Shown: piece by piece, positions 43,492 to 52,097 of the stretch | Layout: each line of letters opens with the position of its first letter | How positions within the stretch are numbered: position 1 is the first letter of the stretch | Assembly: GCF_023091245.1 (NCBI RefSeq) | Contig: NZ_JAHWXN010000001.1 | Coordinates: forward strand, 2,728,001 to 2,792,000 | DNA from: Microbacterium croceum | Lineage (GTDB): Bacteria; Actinomycetota; Actinomycetes; Actinomycetales; Microbacteriaceae | Length of the DNA stretch: 64,000 nucleotides | Direction of reading: 5' to 3' | Program-made: the position numbers and the translations under genes | The notes under the pieces: generated by a model | Told to the model about the DNA's origin: nothing | The model's database searches: none | What the model saw: the letters and a program-made list of their open reading frames with translations, nothing else

Positions 43492-43677
43492 GCTACCTTG
43501 CCCTGGGAACCGAACACGATCGTGATCACCGCCGGCGCCGCGGACGCGGAGACCGCTGTCGATGTGAGGTCGGCGGCGGATGAGCTCGAGCCGTTGGGCG
43601 CGTCGAACGCCGGTCAGGCTGGAGTCAGCCTCACCGGTATGGACGCCCGATACGGTGCGTGGTCGGCCGCGGAGTAG
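43492..43677 (+). pseudogene. Possible remnant of a gene (C-terminal fragment)
   Basis: A frame ending at 43677 keeps strong G/C bias at third positions across about 60 codons (TLPWEPNTIVITAGAAD ... MDARYGAWSAAE, shown in part) but has no credible start codon or ribosome site. That pattern suggests the 3' part of a former gene whose front was lost. The family is not recognised. It is equally possible that the bias is incidental to the base composition. Confidence 0.25.
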
Positions 43678-43718
43678 TCTTCCCTGAGCCGTCGGCGGAC
43701 ACCCCAGGGTTCCCGCGC

Positions 43719-44000
43719 CTAGGCGGGCGGCGGGGGCAGATGCGGGATGGCGACCGGGCGGGTCGCCCTGCTGACGCTCAGCATGCGCTGGACATCGTCG
43801 AGAACCGCGAGGGCGGAGCCATAGCGGGTGGCGAGCGGCAGATCGCGCAGCCAGACGACCTCCACCTCGGTGTCGTCCAACTCATACACACGCGCCACCG
43901 CATGCCGAGAATCGTCCGGCGGGTAGCGCAGGTCGCTGATCACCCATTCTGATCGTGAGACTCGGCGCAGTGCGCATCTCGGATCCGGTACGTCAGACAT
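43719..44000 (-). CDS. Small hypothetical protein
   Basis: A 93-residue soluble protein with RVYELDDTEVEVVWLRDLPLATRYGS as its central part and a proline-rich end (HLPPPPA). The start is supported by GGGAGGGCTGAGGA just before the ATG. It resembles small orphan proteins common in Microbacterium-type genomes; no function is evident. It is separated from the Lrp gene by about 100 bp. Confidence 0.55.
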   Translation of the reverse strand: MSDVPDPRCALRRVSRSEWVISDLRYPPDDSRHAVARVYELDDTEVEVVWLRDLPLATRYGSALAVLDDVQRMLSVSRATRPVAIPHLPPPPA

Positions 44001-44096
44001 TCCTCAGCCCTCCCAGACCTCGTCCCCCACAGATGAGTGTGTGGGCAGAAGACGCAGGAGGATAGGCCCTTGACAGGATCTCCGCCGTGACCAGAG

Positions 44097-45125
44097 TCAG
44101 TGGATCGCGGCCTCGGCGGACGCGACCTGCGCACGCCACCACGGGGTCTCGATGAACCCGCGCTTCATGAACACCAGTTCCATCGCCGCGTTCCATCCAC
44201 GCACGCCCTTGAGGTGAGCGATGGTGCCGGTGAGGAAGTCGTGCAGCGTCTCCGTCGAGGGCAGGATGATCTCGCAATACAGCGAGTTCTCCTCCAGCAC
44301 CGTGGCGAGGAAGCGCACCGACACGTGCTGAGCGAGCGTCTGAGCGACGGAGGCGAGGTGCGAGGGCTCGACCCGGAGCATGAGCAGTGTCTCGGCGCTC
44401 ATGCCCAGCGCCGACGCGGGCACCATCGTCACGGTGGTGAGGCACCCCGCACTGCGCATGCGCTCGTACCGGCGACGCACGCTGCTCTCGTTCATGTCGA
44501 GCTTCGCCGCGATCGAGAGGAACGACGCCCGCCCGTTGATGCTGAGCTCTTTCACGATCGCGCGATCGGCGTCGTCGAAGTGCGTGGGATCGCAGGTGTT
44601 CGGTGCGGGCATGTACGACTGCGGGTCGGCCGTGGGCTCAGCGTGCGAGTCGTACAGTTGGCGACCCCAGTCGAAGCTCACCTTGTAGGTGTGCACCACG
44701 AGATCGCTGCGCCAGCGCTCGACGCCGGGGATGCCCTGCAGGTCGGTGAGCACGTGCGCGTAGTTCGCGGAGTCACCCGGGATCACCACCTCGGCGAAGA
44801 CGTCGAACTTGCCGGTCACCAGCGTGACGAAGCGCACATACGGCGATCCGATCAGCGCCTGCGCGACGGCGAGCTGCGCGCCGGGGGTGCAGTTGATCCG
44901 CACGAAGAACGTCTCGACATGGCCCTCGCTGCCGAGAGTCGGCACGATGCCCACCCTCACGACGCCCTCGGCAAGCAGTTGCTGCCCGCGTCGCGTGACG
45001 GTCGATACGGATGCACCGGCGAACTCGGCGATCGATGTCCAGCTCGCCCGTCCGTCCTGCTGGAGGGCGACGACGATGCGTCGATCGAGGTCGGTGACGT
45101 CTCGAGAGATGTGCACTCCACTCAT
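44097..45125 (-). CDS. Double-length Lrp/AsnC family regulator
   Basis: A 342-residue protein made of two Lrp units in tandem: helix-turn-helix 1 (LDRRIVVALQQDGRASWTSIAEFAG, residues about 13-37) with its RAM-type ligand domain, then helix-turn-helix 2 (DDADRAIVKELSINGRASFLSIA, from about residue 180) and a second ligand domain. Single-unit Lrp proteins are about 150 residues. The ATG at 45125 overlaps the hydrolase stop (ATGA); a GTG at 45176 with a strong GAGGAGG site is an alternative that adds 17 residues. It ends the peptide-utilisation operon and probably regulates it in response to an amino acid. Confidence 0.85.
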   Translation of the reverse strand: MSGVHISRDVTDLDRRIVVALQQDGRASWTSIAEFAGASVSTVTRRGQQLLAEGVVRVGIVPTLGSEGHVETFFVRINCTPGAQLAVAQALIGSPYVRFVTLVTGKFDVFAEVVIPGDSANYAHVLTDLQGIPGVERWRSDLVVHTYKVSFDWGRQLYDSHAEPTADPQSYMPAPNTCDPTHFDDADRAIVKELSINGRASFLSIAAKLDMNESSVRRRYERMRSAGCLTTVTMVPASALGMSAETLLMLRVEPSHLASVAQTLAQHVSVRFLATVLEENSLYCEIILPSTETLHDFLTGTIAHLKGVRGWNAAMELVFMKRGFIETPWWRAQVASAEAAIH

Positions 45126-46021
45126 CGTGTCGGCGGGCACACCCGGTGCAGGAACGCTCGCACTGTTCTGGTCCACGCCTCTGCCTCCTCGATCTGCGGC
45201 GAATGTCCCGACTTCTCGAACACCACCATCTCAGAATCCGGGATGAGATCGGCGATCACCTGGCTACACGATACTGGCGTGATCCAGTCCGTCCGGCCCA
45301 CGGTGATGAGTGTCGGCACTCCGATCTCGTGCAGCCTGGGCTTGAGATCGTAGTTCGGCAGGTTCACCGAGAACGCGTAGTTGTGAGCCTGATAGCGGTA
45401 CGGGGTGGCCTGCACCTTGCGCTCGACGGCATCGGGATCATACGTGAAGTCGTACAGCGGCAGGATCTCCCGCCAGCAGTCCTTGAGGTCTTCGTCGTCG
45501 TACACCTGCCCGACATCGATGCGATCGAACTTCTCCATGTCGATGGTCACCCGGTCCGAGGCGAGGGCATTCTCGCGCGCGAGATGCGCGTTCGCGTTGT
45601 CGGGCGAGGTGTCGCGCAGCACGACAGCCGACACCCGCTCCGGGTACCGCAGGGCGTACTCCATCGACATGAACCCGCCGTACGAGCCGCCGGCCATCAC
45701 GATCTTCTCCGCGCCGATCCACTCACGCAGACCGTCGATGTCGGCGGCCCACTGCTCGTGACTGTAGGTGCCGTTCCCTTCGCTCTGGCCGCTGCCGCGC
45801 GCATCGAACACGACCACGCGGTACTCATCGGCGAGGCGGCCGAAGCTCGCACGAGGTTCCGCCCGTGATCCCAGGCCAGGGGCTCCGTGGTGGGTGATGA
45901 TGACGGGCGCTCCTTCGGGCCCGAGCACCTCCACGGCCAGGTGGTTGCCGTTGATCTCGACCCACTGGTGATCGGTCGTGGCGGCGGCGAACTCGGGAGA
46001 CACCTCGGGGCTCGATGACAT
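45122..46021 (-). CDS. Alpha/beta hydrolase, prolyl aminopeptidase-like
   Basis: A 299-residue serine hydrolase with the nucleophile elbow GGSYGG (Ser113), oxyanion HHGAPGLGSR, VVFDARGSGQSEG as the conserved DxRGxGxS strand, acid in VGRTDWITP and His in KSGHSPQIEEAE. The GGSYGG and DxRGxGxS combination is typical of proline iminopeptidases (family S33), which release N-terminal residues from peptides. No signal peptide. It lies between the M24 and Lrp genes of a peptide-uptake locus, which supports peptidase activity, but esterase activity cannot be excluded. Confidence 0.83.
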   Translation of the reverse strand: MSSSPEVSPEFAAATTDHQWVEINGNHLAVEVLGPEGAPVIITHHGAPGLGSRAEPRASFGRLADEYRVVVFDARGSGQSEGNGTYSHEQWAADIDGLREWIGAEKIVMAGGSYGGFMSMEYALRYPERVSAVVLRDTSPDNANAHLARENALASDRVTIDMEKFDRIDVGQVYDDEDLKDCWREILPLYDFTYDPDAVERKVQATPYRYQAHNYAFSVNLPNYDLKPRLHEIGVPTLITVGRTDWITPVSCSQVIADLIPDSEMVVFEKSGHSPQIEEAEAWTRTVRAFLHRVCPPTR

Positions 46022-46052
46022 GTGATCCTCTTTCTCGAATGGTCGTGTGCGC

Positions 46053-47231
46053 TCAGAGCGCGATGATGCAGTCGTCGAGCCCGCGGGGGAAGGTCGTCAG
46101 CGCCTCGGCGCCACCGGCAGTCACGAGCATGCTGTCGCTGATCCGGTACCCCGCGTGCCCCGGCACATAGATGCCGGGCTCGTTGGATACGACCATTCCC
46201 GCTTCGAGCACGGTCGCATCACCGTCCTCCAGCCACGGCGCCTCATGCATGCCGAGTCCGATCCCGTGCCCCTGGCGGTGGCGGATGAACGCGCCCAGAC
46301 CGGCATCGCGGATGACGTCGAGGCACAGCCGGTTCGCCTCGCGGCACTCGAGACCGGCGCGGATCGTGTCTCGCCCTACCTGCTGCGCGGCACGGATGGT
46401 GTCGTGGTAGCGGCGCTGATCGCCCGTCGGCTCGCCGAGCACGAAGGTGCGCTCCCCTTCGATGAAGCGACCGCCGACGGCGCATCCCAGGGACAGCATG
46501 AACGTGTCGCCCGCTGCGAGCCGGTTCACAGACGGGAGCCCGTGCGGAAATGCCGAGTTCGCCCCCGAGTAGACCAGGCCGCCCGCGAGGAGCGAGGCCA
46601 CGACGACATTGCGATGCTCGGCGTACATGAGCCCCGTCCCGACCGAGGTGACGTGGCGTTCGAGCTCCGCCTCGGTGGGCAGCGCTCCCCCGGCGACGAC
46701 GGCGTCGGTCACCAACTGCACACCGGCCTCCAACATCCGATCGGTGATGCGCGCGGCCTCGCGGTGCAGCACGACTTCCTCAGGGAACTTCACGTACCTG
46801 GCCCGGGTGATGAGGTCGGAGCCGACGAACTCCGTGTCAGCCATGGCAGCCCGCGCGGCGCTGAGCCGCTGATAAGACATGGTCGAGGCGAAGCCCACCC
46901 TGCCCGTGCGCCCGACGACATCGGCCAGCACCGCGAACGGCGGCACGACGCCGGGGTACTCGAAGAAGGCGACGAGTTCGGCGCGTGCGGACTGCGATTC
47001 GGCATACTCCCGCTCCAGCTCCGGCAGCAGCAGCACGACGCGTCCGGTCGTCTCGATCCAGATCGCGACGGGCCTCTCCGATGGGTGATGGAAGAACCCG
47101 GTGAGGTAGGCGATGTCCTCGGGGTGATCAGTCAGGAAGGCATCGAAGCCATCCTCGGCGATCCGCTCCTGCACGCGTGCCTGCACGCGATCGAAGAACT
47201 CGGGAGCGAGTCGCTGGTCGAACTCGGTCAT
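46053..47231 (-). CDS. M24 family protein with altered metal ligands (creatinase/Xaa-Pro peptidase fold)
   Basis: A 392-residue pita-bread protein with an N-terminal creatinase domain. The active-site His230 (AFPHGLPS), His322 (QGHGIGLGMHE) and Glu351 (SNEPGIY) are conserved. However, the two metal-binding Asp of true aminopeptidases align with Ser247 (MLSLGC) and Glu258 (RFIEGERTF), and the last metal Glu with Ser365 (YRISDSM). Loss of three of five ligands resembles creatinase, which acts without metal, so peptidase activity is doubtful; the enzyme may hydrolyse a different C-N bond. It lies in the peptide/amide locus, 9 bp after the permease gene. Confidence 0.85.
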   Translation of the reverse strand: MTEFDQRLAPEFFDRVQARVQERIAEDGFDAFLTDHPEDIAYLTGFFHHPSERPVAIWIETTGRVVLLLPELEREYAESQSARAELVAFFEYPGVVPPFAVLADVVGRTGRVGFASTMSYQRLSAARAAMADTEFVGSDLITRARYVKFPEEVVLHREAARITDRMLEAGVQLVTDAVVAGGALPTEAELERHVTSVGTGLMYAEHRNVVVASLLAGGLVYSGANSAFPHGLPSVNRLAAGDTFMLSLGCAVGGRFIEGERTFVLGEPTGDQRRYHDTIRAAQQVGRDTIRAGLECREANRLCLDVIRDAGLGAFIRHRQGHGIGLGMHEAPWLEDGDATVLEAGMVVSNEPGIYVPGHAGYRISDSMLVTAGGAEALTTFPRGLDDCIIAL

Positions 47232-47240
47232 GTCGGGCTC

Positions 47241-48140
47241 CTAGCGGGCGAGGTGGCGCGGGTTGCGCGCATCGTTGTACGAGATCGAGAGCAGCGTCGC
47301 CGAGAGCACCAGGATCAGGATCGCGATCGAGGGGAACAGCGTCAGCCACCACGCGCTCACCATCGCCCCGGCCTGCTGGGCCTCGTAGAGGATCCGCCCC
47401 CACGACCAGGTGGTCGGATCGCCGAGGCCGAGGAACGCCAGACCTGCCGCCGAGAGCACGGCGCGCGACGCGGTGACCACGACCGACACCACCACGACCG
47501 GGGTCACGGCCGGCAGCACGTGGCGGGTGATGATCCACAGCGGCGAGGTCGTCATGAGCCGAGACGCATCGACGTACGGGAGTCCGACAACGGTGAGCGC
47601 CTGCGAGCGGACGAGCCGGGTCACTTCGGGCCAGGAGAACGCCGCGACCACGAAGATGATCGTCGAGGTGCTCGGACCGACCAGCGCGGCGATGAGGATC
47701 ATCAGTGGGAGCACCGGCAGCGAGAGGGTCATGTCGACGATCACGCTGATGAAACTGTCCAGGCGTCGGAAGTACGCTCCCACCACGGCGATGATCGTGC
47801 CGAAGATGATGGCGATCACCGATGCTGCGACCGCGACGAGCACGCTCTGCTGCGTGCCCCAGATGACTTCGGAGAACACATCGCGTCCGAGGGCATCCGT
47901 GCCGAACCAATGGTCCCCGCTCGGCGGACGCAGCACGTCGGGGCCGTAGCTGGCGGGGTACGGGGCGATCAGGGGTGCCGCGAGTGCGATGATCACCAGC
48001 ACGAGCAGGAGCCCGAGCGAGATCATCCCGAGCGGGTCGCGTCGGAACGCACGCCAGGTGTGGGCGCTCGCGCGCTCGCTTCCGGCGGCGGTCGGCTCGC
48101 TCGGAGCCAGGGTCTCTGCGGAGGGAATCGGAGCGGTCAT
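47241..48140 (-). CDS. ABC transporter permease, DppC/OppC type
   Basis: A 299-residue permease with a long cytoplasmic N-terminus, first helix near LGMISLGLLLVLVIIALAAPLI, the DHWFGTDALGRDVFS segment typical of DppC, and the coupling loop ALTVVGLPYVDASRL contacting the ATPase. It overlaps the DppB-type gene by 4 bp (ATGA). With its partner it forms the channel of the second family-5 importer in the window, fed by the lipoprotein at 49132-50751 and driven by the divergent fused ATPase. Confidence 0.93.
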   Translation of the reverse strand: MTAPIPSAETLAPSEPTAAGSERASAHTWRAFRRDPLGMISLGLLLVLVIIALAAPLIAPYPASYGPDVLRPPSGDHWFGTDALGRDVFSEVIWGTQQSVLVAVAASVIAIIFGTIIAVVGAYFRRLDSFISVIVDMTLSLPVLPLMILIAALVGPSTSTIIFVVAAFSWPEVTRLVRSQALTVVGLPYVDASRLMTTSPLWIITRHVLPAVTPVVVVSVVVTASRAVLSAAGLAFLGLGDPTTWSWGRILYEAQQAGAMVSAWWLTLFPSIAILILVLSATLLSISYNDARNPRHLAR

Positions 48141-49099
48141 GAGGTCTTCACTCTCGGGTCCAGGTAGCCGTAGACGATGTCAGTGAGCGTGTTCGCGACC
48201 ACCACGGTGGCGGCGAGCATCAGGAAGGCGCCCTGCAGCACCGGGAAGTCGAGTTGGGTGACAGCCTCGTAGATGCCGCGTCCGATGCCCGGGTAGGCGA
48301 ACACGGTCTCCGTCAGCACGGCGCCGCCGACCAGGAAGCCGAGCTGCAGCCCGATCAGGGTCGTCGTAGGCAGCAGCGCGTTGCGCAGCGCGTGCTTCCA
48401 GAGGATGCGCCGGCCGCGGAGCCCGTTCGCCTTCGCGAGGAGGATGTAGTCCTCGCCAAGCGTCTCGATCAGCGTCGAGCGCATCGTGAGCACGTAGGAG
48501 CCGACCTGGATGAGCATGAGCGACACGGCCGGCAGCACGAGGTGCTGCGCGACGCTCAGATACCACTCGAGTCCGTAGGTGTTGTTCGTGTATGCGCCAC
48601 CGATCGGGAACCATCCGAGGTTCAGGCCGAACACGAACAGCAGCAGGATCGCGACGCTCGGAACGAACAGCGACTGTCCTGTCACTCCGACGATCTGCAC
48701 AGCGCGGTCGATGAATCGCCCCTTGTGCGATGCCGCGGCGACGCCGAGCGGGATGCCGATGATGATCGTCAGCACGAGTGCAGTGATGGTCAGCAGAAGC
48801 GTCCAGGGCAGACGCTGCAGGAGAACGTCGAGAACGGGAATCGACTGGGTGAACGAGATACCCAGGTTCCCCTGCAGCAGCTGCCACATGTACAGGCCGT
48901 ACTGGACGATCAAGGGCTGATCGAGCCCGTACTGCTCGAGGATGGTCGCCCGGATGGCATCCGTCATGTTCGGACTGGCCAGCGCCAGTGCAGGGTCACC
49001 GGGTAGCAGCCGCAGGAGCAGGAACGTCACAGTCACGGCGAACCAGATCGTGAGCAGACCTCGACCTGCGCGACGGAGAATGAACGATGCTCGGGACAC
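48137..49099 (-). CDS. ABC transporter permease, DppB/OppB type
   Basis: A 320-residue permease: first helix FILRRAGRGLLTIWFAVTVTFLLLRLLPGDP is the classic DppB start (shown in part), then the large external loop and coupling loop LAKANGLRGRRILWKHALR. It precedes the DppC-type gene, overlapping by 4 bp, and follows the binding-protein gene by 32 bp. All members of this importer except the ATPase are on the minus strand. The DppB fold with VTFLLL segments is intact, so it should be functional. Confidence 0.93.
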   Translation of the reverse strand: MSRASFILRRAGRGLLTIWFAVTVTFLLLRLLPGDPALALASPNMTDAIRATILEQYGLDQPLIVQYGLYMWQLLQGNLGISFTQSIPVLDVLLQRLPWTLLLTITALVLTIIIGIPLGVAAASHKGRFIDRAVQIVGVTGQSLFVPSVAILLLFVFGLNLGWFPIGGAYTNNTYGLEWYLSVAQHLVLPAVSLMLIQVGSYVLTMRSTLIETLGEDYILLAKANGLRGRRILWKHALRNALLPTTTLIGLQLGFLVGGAVLTETVFAYPGIGRGIYEAVTQLDFPVLQGAFLMLAATVVVANTLTDIVYGYLDPRVKTS

Positions 49100-49131
49100 C
49101 CGGGCGACCTTCCTCGAGATTTCGGTGGTTG

Positions 49132-50751
49132 TTACTCGACCGGGTGCGCGCTCGCGAGCGAGAGCGGGTTCACGATCGAGAGCAGTTCACTCGGCTTCGA
49201 GATGAAACCGGCCCACTCGTCGCTGGCGGCGAAGAACAGGTTCTGCGTGTACATGATGTTGTCGTAGACCTGCTCGTGCACGATCTTGTTCGCCTCGCGC
49301 ATGATCGAGATCTTGTCATCCTCGTCGAACGTGACCATGCCCTCCTCGATCAGGGCGTTGAGGTCGGAATCATCCACATGGGTGTAGTTGATCGCTCCCC
49401 CGGGGAGGTAGGACAGCGCGAAGTTCGTGACCGGGTCATCCATGATCGCGAAGTTGCCCGCGTAGATGTCGTAGTCACCCTCGCTCGTCTGCGACAGATA
49501 CGTGTTGCGTTCCGTACCCTGCAGCTCGATCGTGATGCCCGCCTCTGCCGCGCTGTCCTTCACCATCTGCGCCCACTGGCTCGTGACGCTGTCCTGCAGC
49601 GAGTAGATCAGGCGGAACGAGACCGGGAAGTTACCACTGGCGTCTGCCGTGTAGCCGGCCTTCTCCATGAGCTCGCGCGACTTCTCGGGGTCGAACTCGT
49701 ACTCCGTCACCGAGTCGTCGTAGTACTTGGCGAGCACCGGCATCAGCGCGCTGGAGCCGGTCGAGACGGCCTGCCCCTGCAGCACGACGGTGCGGATCGC
49801 CTCATAGTCCACCGCGTGGGCGAGCGCCTGACGGACCTCGGTCGTCGCGAGGTCGGGCTTGTCCATGTTGTACACGAGGTGCGCGTAGCCGAGCCCCGGC
49901 GCCTCGATGACCTGCAGGCCATCGGTGTTGCTGAGCTGCTCGACCTGTGCCGGCGGGAGCGCGTTCGCGATCACGTCGATCTCGCCGCTCTGCAGGGCGA
50001 GGATCTCGGTGTTCACGTCCGGATACACGCGGTACACGACCTCTGCGGGTCCAGGGACGCCGCCCTCCACGAGGGGGTAGTCCTCCACGCGCTCGAGCGT
50101 GTAGTGCTGGCCGACCTGGAAGTCGCTCATGATGAACGGGCCCATGCCCACCCAGCCGCCATCGCTGCCGTCGTTCGCGAACTCGGCGATCGACCCCTGG
50201 GGATCGAACACGTGCTTCGGCACGACCACACCCCAGAAGCCGATCTCCTCGATGATCGAGGAGTCCGGCTGCGTGAGCGAGAGCTCGACGCGGGTGTCCG
50301 ACACAGCCGTGGCCGTATCGAGGTTGCCGAGCTGACCATAGAAGGTACCGGGAGCCTGATCGCGCTTGACCGCGTTCAGCGTCCATGCCACGTCCTCGGC
50401 CGTCAGCGGCTCACCATCGCTCCAGGTGAGATCGTCGCGGATCTCGTAGAAGCCGGTGGTGTCGTCCACATAGCCCCAGTCGGTGGCTACGTGAGCCTCC
50501 TTGGTGCCGTCGTCGCTGATGCTCAGCAGATGCGGGTACATCAGGTTCGTGATCCAGGAGTCGGTGCGGCTGTTGCCAAGCACCGGGTTGAAGTTGACCA
50601 CATCAGTCGTCGTGCCGATGCTGATCGTCTCGTCGCTCGGGCCGGTGCTGCCCGAGGACTCCCCCGGCTCCGGAGCGGACGGGGCGCACCCGGCGAGACC
50701 GACGGCGAGAGCCGCGGCTGCGCCCAGGGCAAGGAACTTGCTGTGCTTCAT
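49132..50751 (-). CDS. ABC transporter substrate-binding lipoprotein, family 5
   Basis: A 539-residue peptide/opine-type binding protein. The signal ends with LAGC, lipidated Cys22, so it is a surface lipoprotein. Characteristic blocks are WSDGEPLTAEDVAWTLNAV, the EVRQALAHAVDYEAIR helix and the YLPGGAINYTHVDD segment late in the chain. The ATG shares one base with the M19 dipeptidase stop (TGATG), tying transport to peptide hydrolysis. Ligand unknown, but the neighbouring peptidase-like genes point to short peptides or amides. Confidence 0.93.
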   Translation of the reverse strand: MKHSKFLALGAAAALAVGLAGCAPSAPEPGESSGSTGPSDETISIGTTTDVVNFNPVLGNSRTDSWITNLMYPHLLSISDDGTKEAHVATDWGYVDDTTGFYEIRDDLTWSDGEPLTAEDVAWTLNAVKRDQAPGTFYGQLGNLDTATAVSDTRVELSLTQPDSSIIEEIGFWGVVVPKHVFDPQGSIAEFANDGSDGGWVGMGPFIMSDFQVGQHYTLERVEDYPLVEGGVPGPAEVVYRVYPDVNTEILALQSGEIDVIANALPPAQVEQLSNTDGLQVIEAPGLGYAHLVYNMDKPDLATTEVRQALAHAVDYEAIRTVVLQGQAVSTGSSALMPVLAKYYDDSVTEYEFDPEKSRELMEKAGYTADASGNFPVSFRLIYSLQDSVTSQWAQMVKDSAAEAGITIELQGTERNTYLSQTSEGDYDIYAGNFAIMDDPVTNFALSYLPGGAINYTHVDDSDLNALIEEGMVTFDEDDKISIMREANKIVHEQVYDNIMYTQNLFFAASDEWAGFISKPSELLSIVNPLSLASAHPVE

Positions 50752-51959
50752 CAGACCCAAACCTCCTCGAGTACGCGCATGGTGTTTCCACCGACGACGG
50801 CGCGAATCTCGTCGTCGGAGTAGTCGTGCTTCACAAGCCAGCCGATGATGTTGTAGAACGCTTCCGCCGGGTTCTCGATCCCGTCGACGTACGGCTGCTT
50901 CTCGTACTCGACGTTGGCGTGCGCCTGGCCGAGCGACAGGTTCGACGAGAACGCGTCGTGCAGGCCGACGTGGTCGCCGAACAGGGTGTCGGGGCCGAAG
51001 CTCACGTGCTCCAGACCCACCAGGTCGACACAGTACTGGAAGTGGTCCATGACCGAATCCAGCGAGTGCTTCGGGTGCTGCGGCGAGATGGTCGTGTGCG
51101 GTGCCGCTTCGATGCCGATCACGCCCCCGCGCTTCGCGCACTCGATGATCGTCTCATCCGTCTTCATGCGGTTGGTCGGCCACAGCCCGCGGGCGCCGGC
51201 GTGCGTGATGAACACCGGGACCTTCGAGTGCGCGATGACGTCGAGACAGGTCTGGTCTCCCGAGTGCGAGATATCGATCGCGATGCCCAGCTTGTTCATG
51301 CGCTCGACGGCGCGCTCGCCGAAGTAGGTGAGTCCTCCGTCGCCGCGCTCCTTGAGGCCCCCGCCCAGCATGTTCGCCTCCGAGTAGGCGATGCCCATCT
51401 GACGCACGCCGAAGCCGTAGAGCACGTCGAGCCGGTCGACCTCGTTCTCGATCATGGTGGAGGCTTCGAGCGCGAAGATATGCGCGACGCGTCCGGTCTC
51501 GGCCGCGTGACGGATGTCCTTGATCGACTCGGCCTTGATCACGAAATCCTGGTGCGCAAGGTCCGCCATGCGCACGCCGAGGTCGAACAGAACGTCCTGG
51601 TACTTCCAGCCGGCGTCGCTCGAGATGCAGCAGGTGCCGTCCATGCCGTTGTCGAAGACGGCGGTCAGCCCCGAGCGGGCGAGGCCCTCGTAGCCGGTGG
51701 GTTCACGGCCCTGGCGGATGTGGTCGCGCAGCTCACCCATGTCCTCGGGGAAGACCTGGACGTGCTCGTGCAGGGAGATCACGGTCTCCTCGCGCAGCAG
51801 GCGCTCTGTGCGCTCCTTCTGCGCGTCGCTGAGCTCCAGTCCTTCATAGGCCGGAACACGGCCGATCTGCTTGGCATAACGGAACTCGCGATAGTCCTTG
51901 CCCGCCTCGAGGTAGTCGTAGGCGGTGTAGCCGGTGTAGCGGTCAGCTTTTTCGAGCAC
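50751..51959 (-). CDS. M19 family dipeptidase (renal dipeptidase-like) with variant metal motif
   Basis: A 402-residue metallohydrolase of the membrane-dipeptidase family, which hydrolyses dipeptides including those with D-residues. The usual N-terminal HxD pair is replaced by HEH in VISLHEHVQVFPEDMG. Other ligands are present: Glu in EASTMIEN, His in DISHSGD and His in FITHAGARGLWPTN. The longer N-terminal region (about 70 residues before HEH) is atypical. Start GTG at 51959 is supported by GAAGGAG at good spacing, in preference to the upstream frame. No signal peptide, so it acts on imported substrate; it is the first gene of the leftward operon. Confidence 0.85.
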   Translation of the reverse strand: MLEKADRYTGYTAYDYLEAGKDYREFRYAKQIGRVPAYEGLELSDAQKERTERLLREETVISLHEHVQVFPEDMGELRDHIRQGREPTGYEGLARSGLTAVFDNGMDGTCCISSDAGWKYQDVLFDLGVRMADLAHQDFVIKAESIKDIRHAAETGRVAHIFALEASTMIENEVDRLDVLYGFGVRQMGIAYSEANMLGGGLKERGDGGLTYFGERAVERMNKLGIAIDISHSGDQTCLDVIAHSKVPVFITHAGARGLWPTNRMKTDETIIECAKRGGVIGIEAAPHTTISPQHPKHSLDSVMDHFQYCVDLVGLEHVSFGPDTLFGDHVGLHDAFSSNLSLGQAHANVEYEKQPYVDGIENPAEAFYNIIGWLVKHDYSDDEIRAVVGGNTMRVLEEVWV

Positions 51960-52036
51960 GGATGCGCTCCTTCGGTTCGATGATGCGGGTGCGACTCCCG
52001 AGCGATGCTCAGGAGATTTCACTCGAATCTCGATTA

Positions 52037-52074
52037 TTTCGGCACAAAAGTCAACCTTGATGATGATTTTCGGC
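52037..52074. promoter_or_regulatory. Direct repeats in the divergent control region
   Basis: TTTCGGC occurs at 52037-52043 and 52068-52074, within the longer similar stretches GATTATTTCGGC and TGATTTTCGGC. The repeats are 31 bp apart (about three helical turns) in an AT-rich region between the dipeptidase operon and the divergent ATPase gene. They may bind the Lrp-type regulator encoded at the end of the operon. Confidence 0.4.
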
Positions 52075-52079
52075 TGAGA

Positions 52080-52097
52080 TGTTTCCTGTTCGAAACA
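52080..52097. promoter_or_regulatory. Inverted repeat before the fused ATPase gene
   Basis: TGTTTC and GAAACA arms separated by 6 bp, ending 21 bp before the ATPase start. It is a candidate operator in the shared control region of the peptide locus. Confidence 0.45.

Noticed and set aside
40973..44000. Integrated element bounded by the tRNA-Ala 3' end
   Set aside because: No repeat of the tRNA 3' end and no integrase were found between 41 and 44 kb, so an integrated element cannot be claimed.
45126..45176. GTG start of the Lrp regulator at 45176 with a strong GAGGAGG site
   Set aside because: Kept as an alternative only: the GAGGAGG also encodes conserved residues of the upstream hydrolase, while the ATG at 45125 has the ATGA coupling common in this locus.
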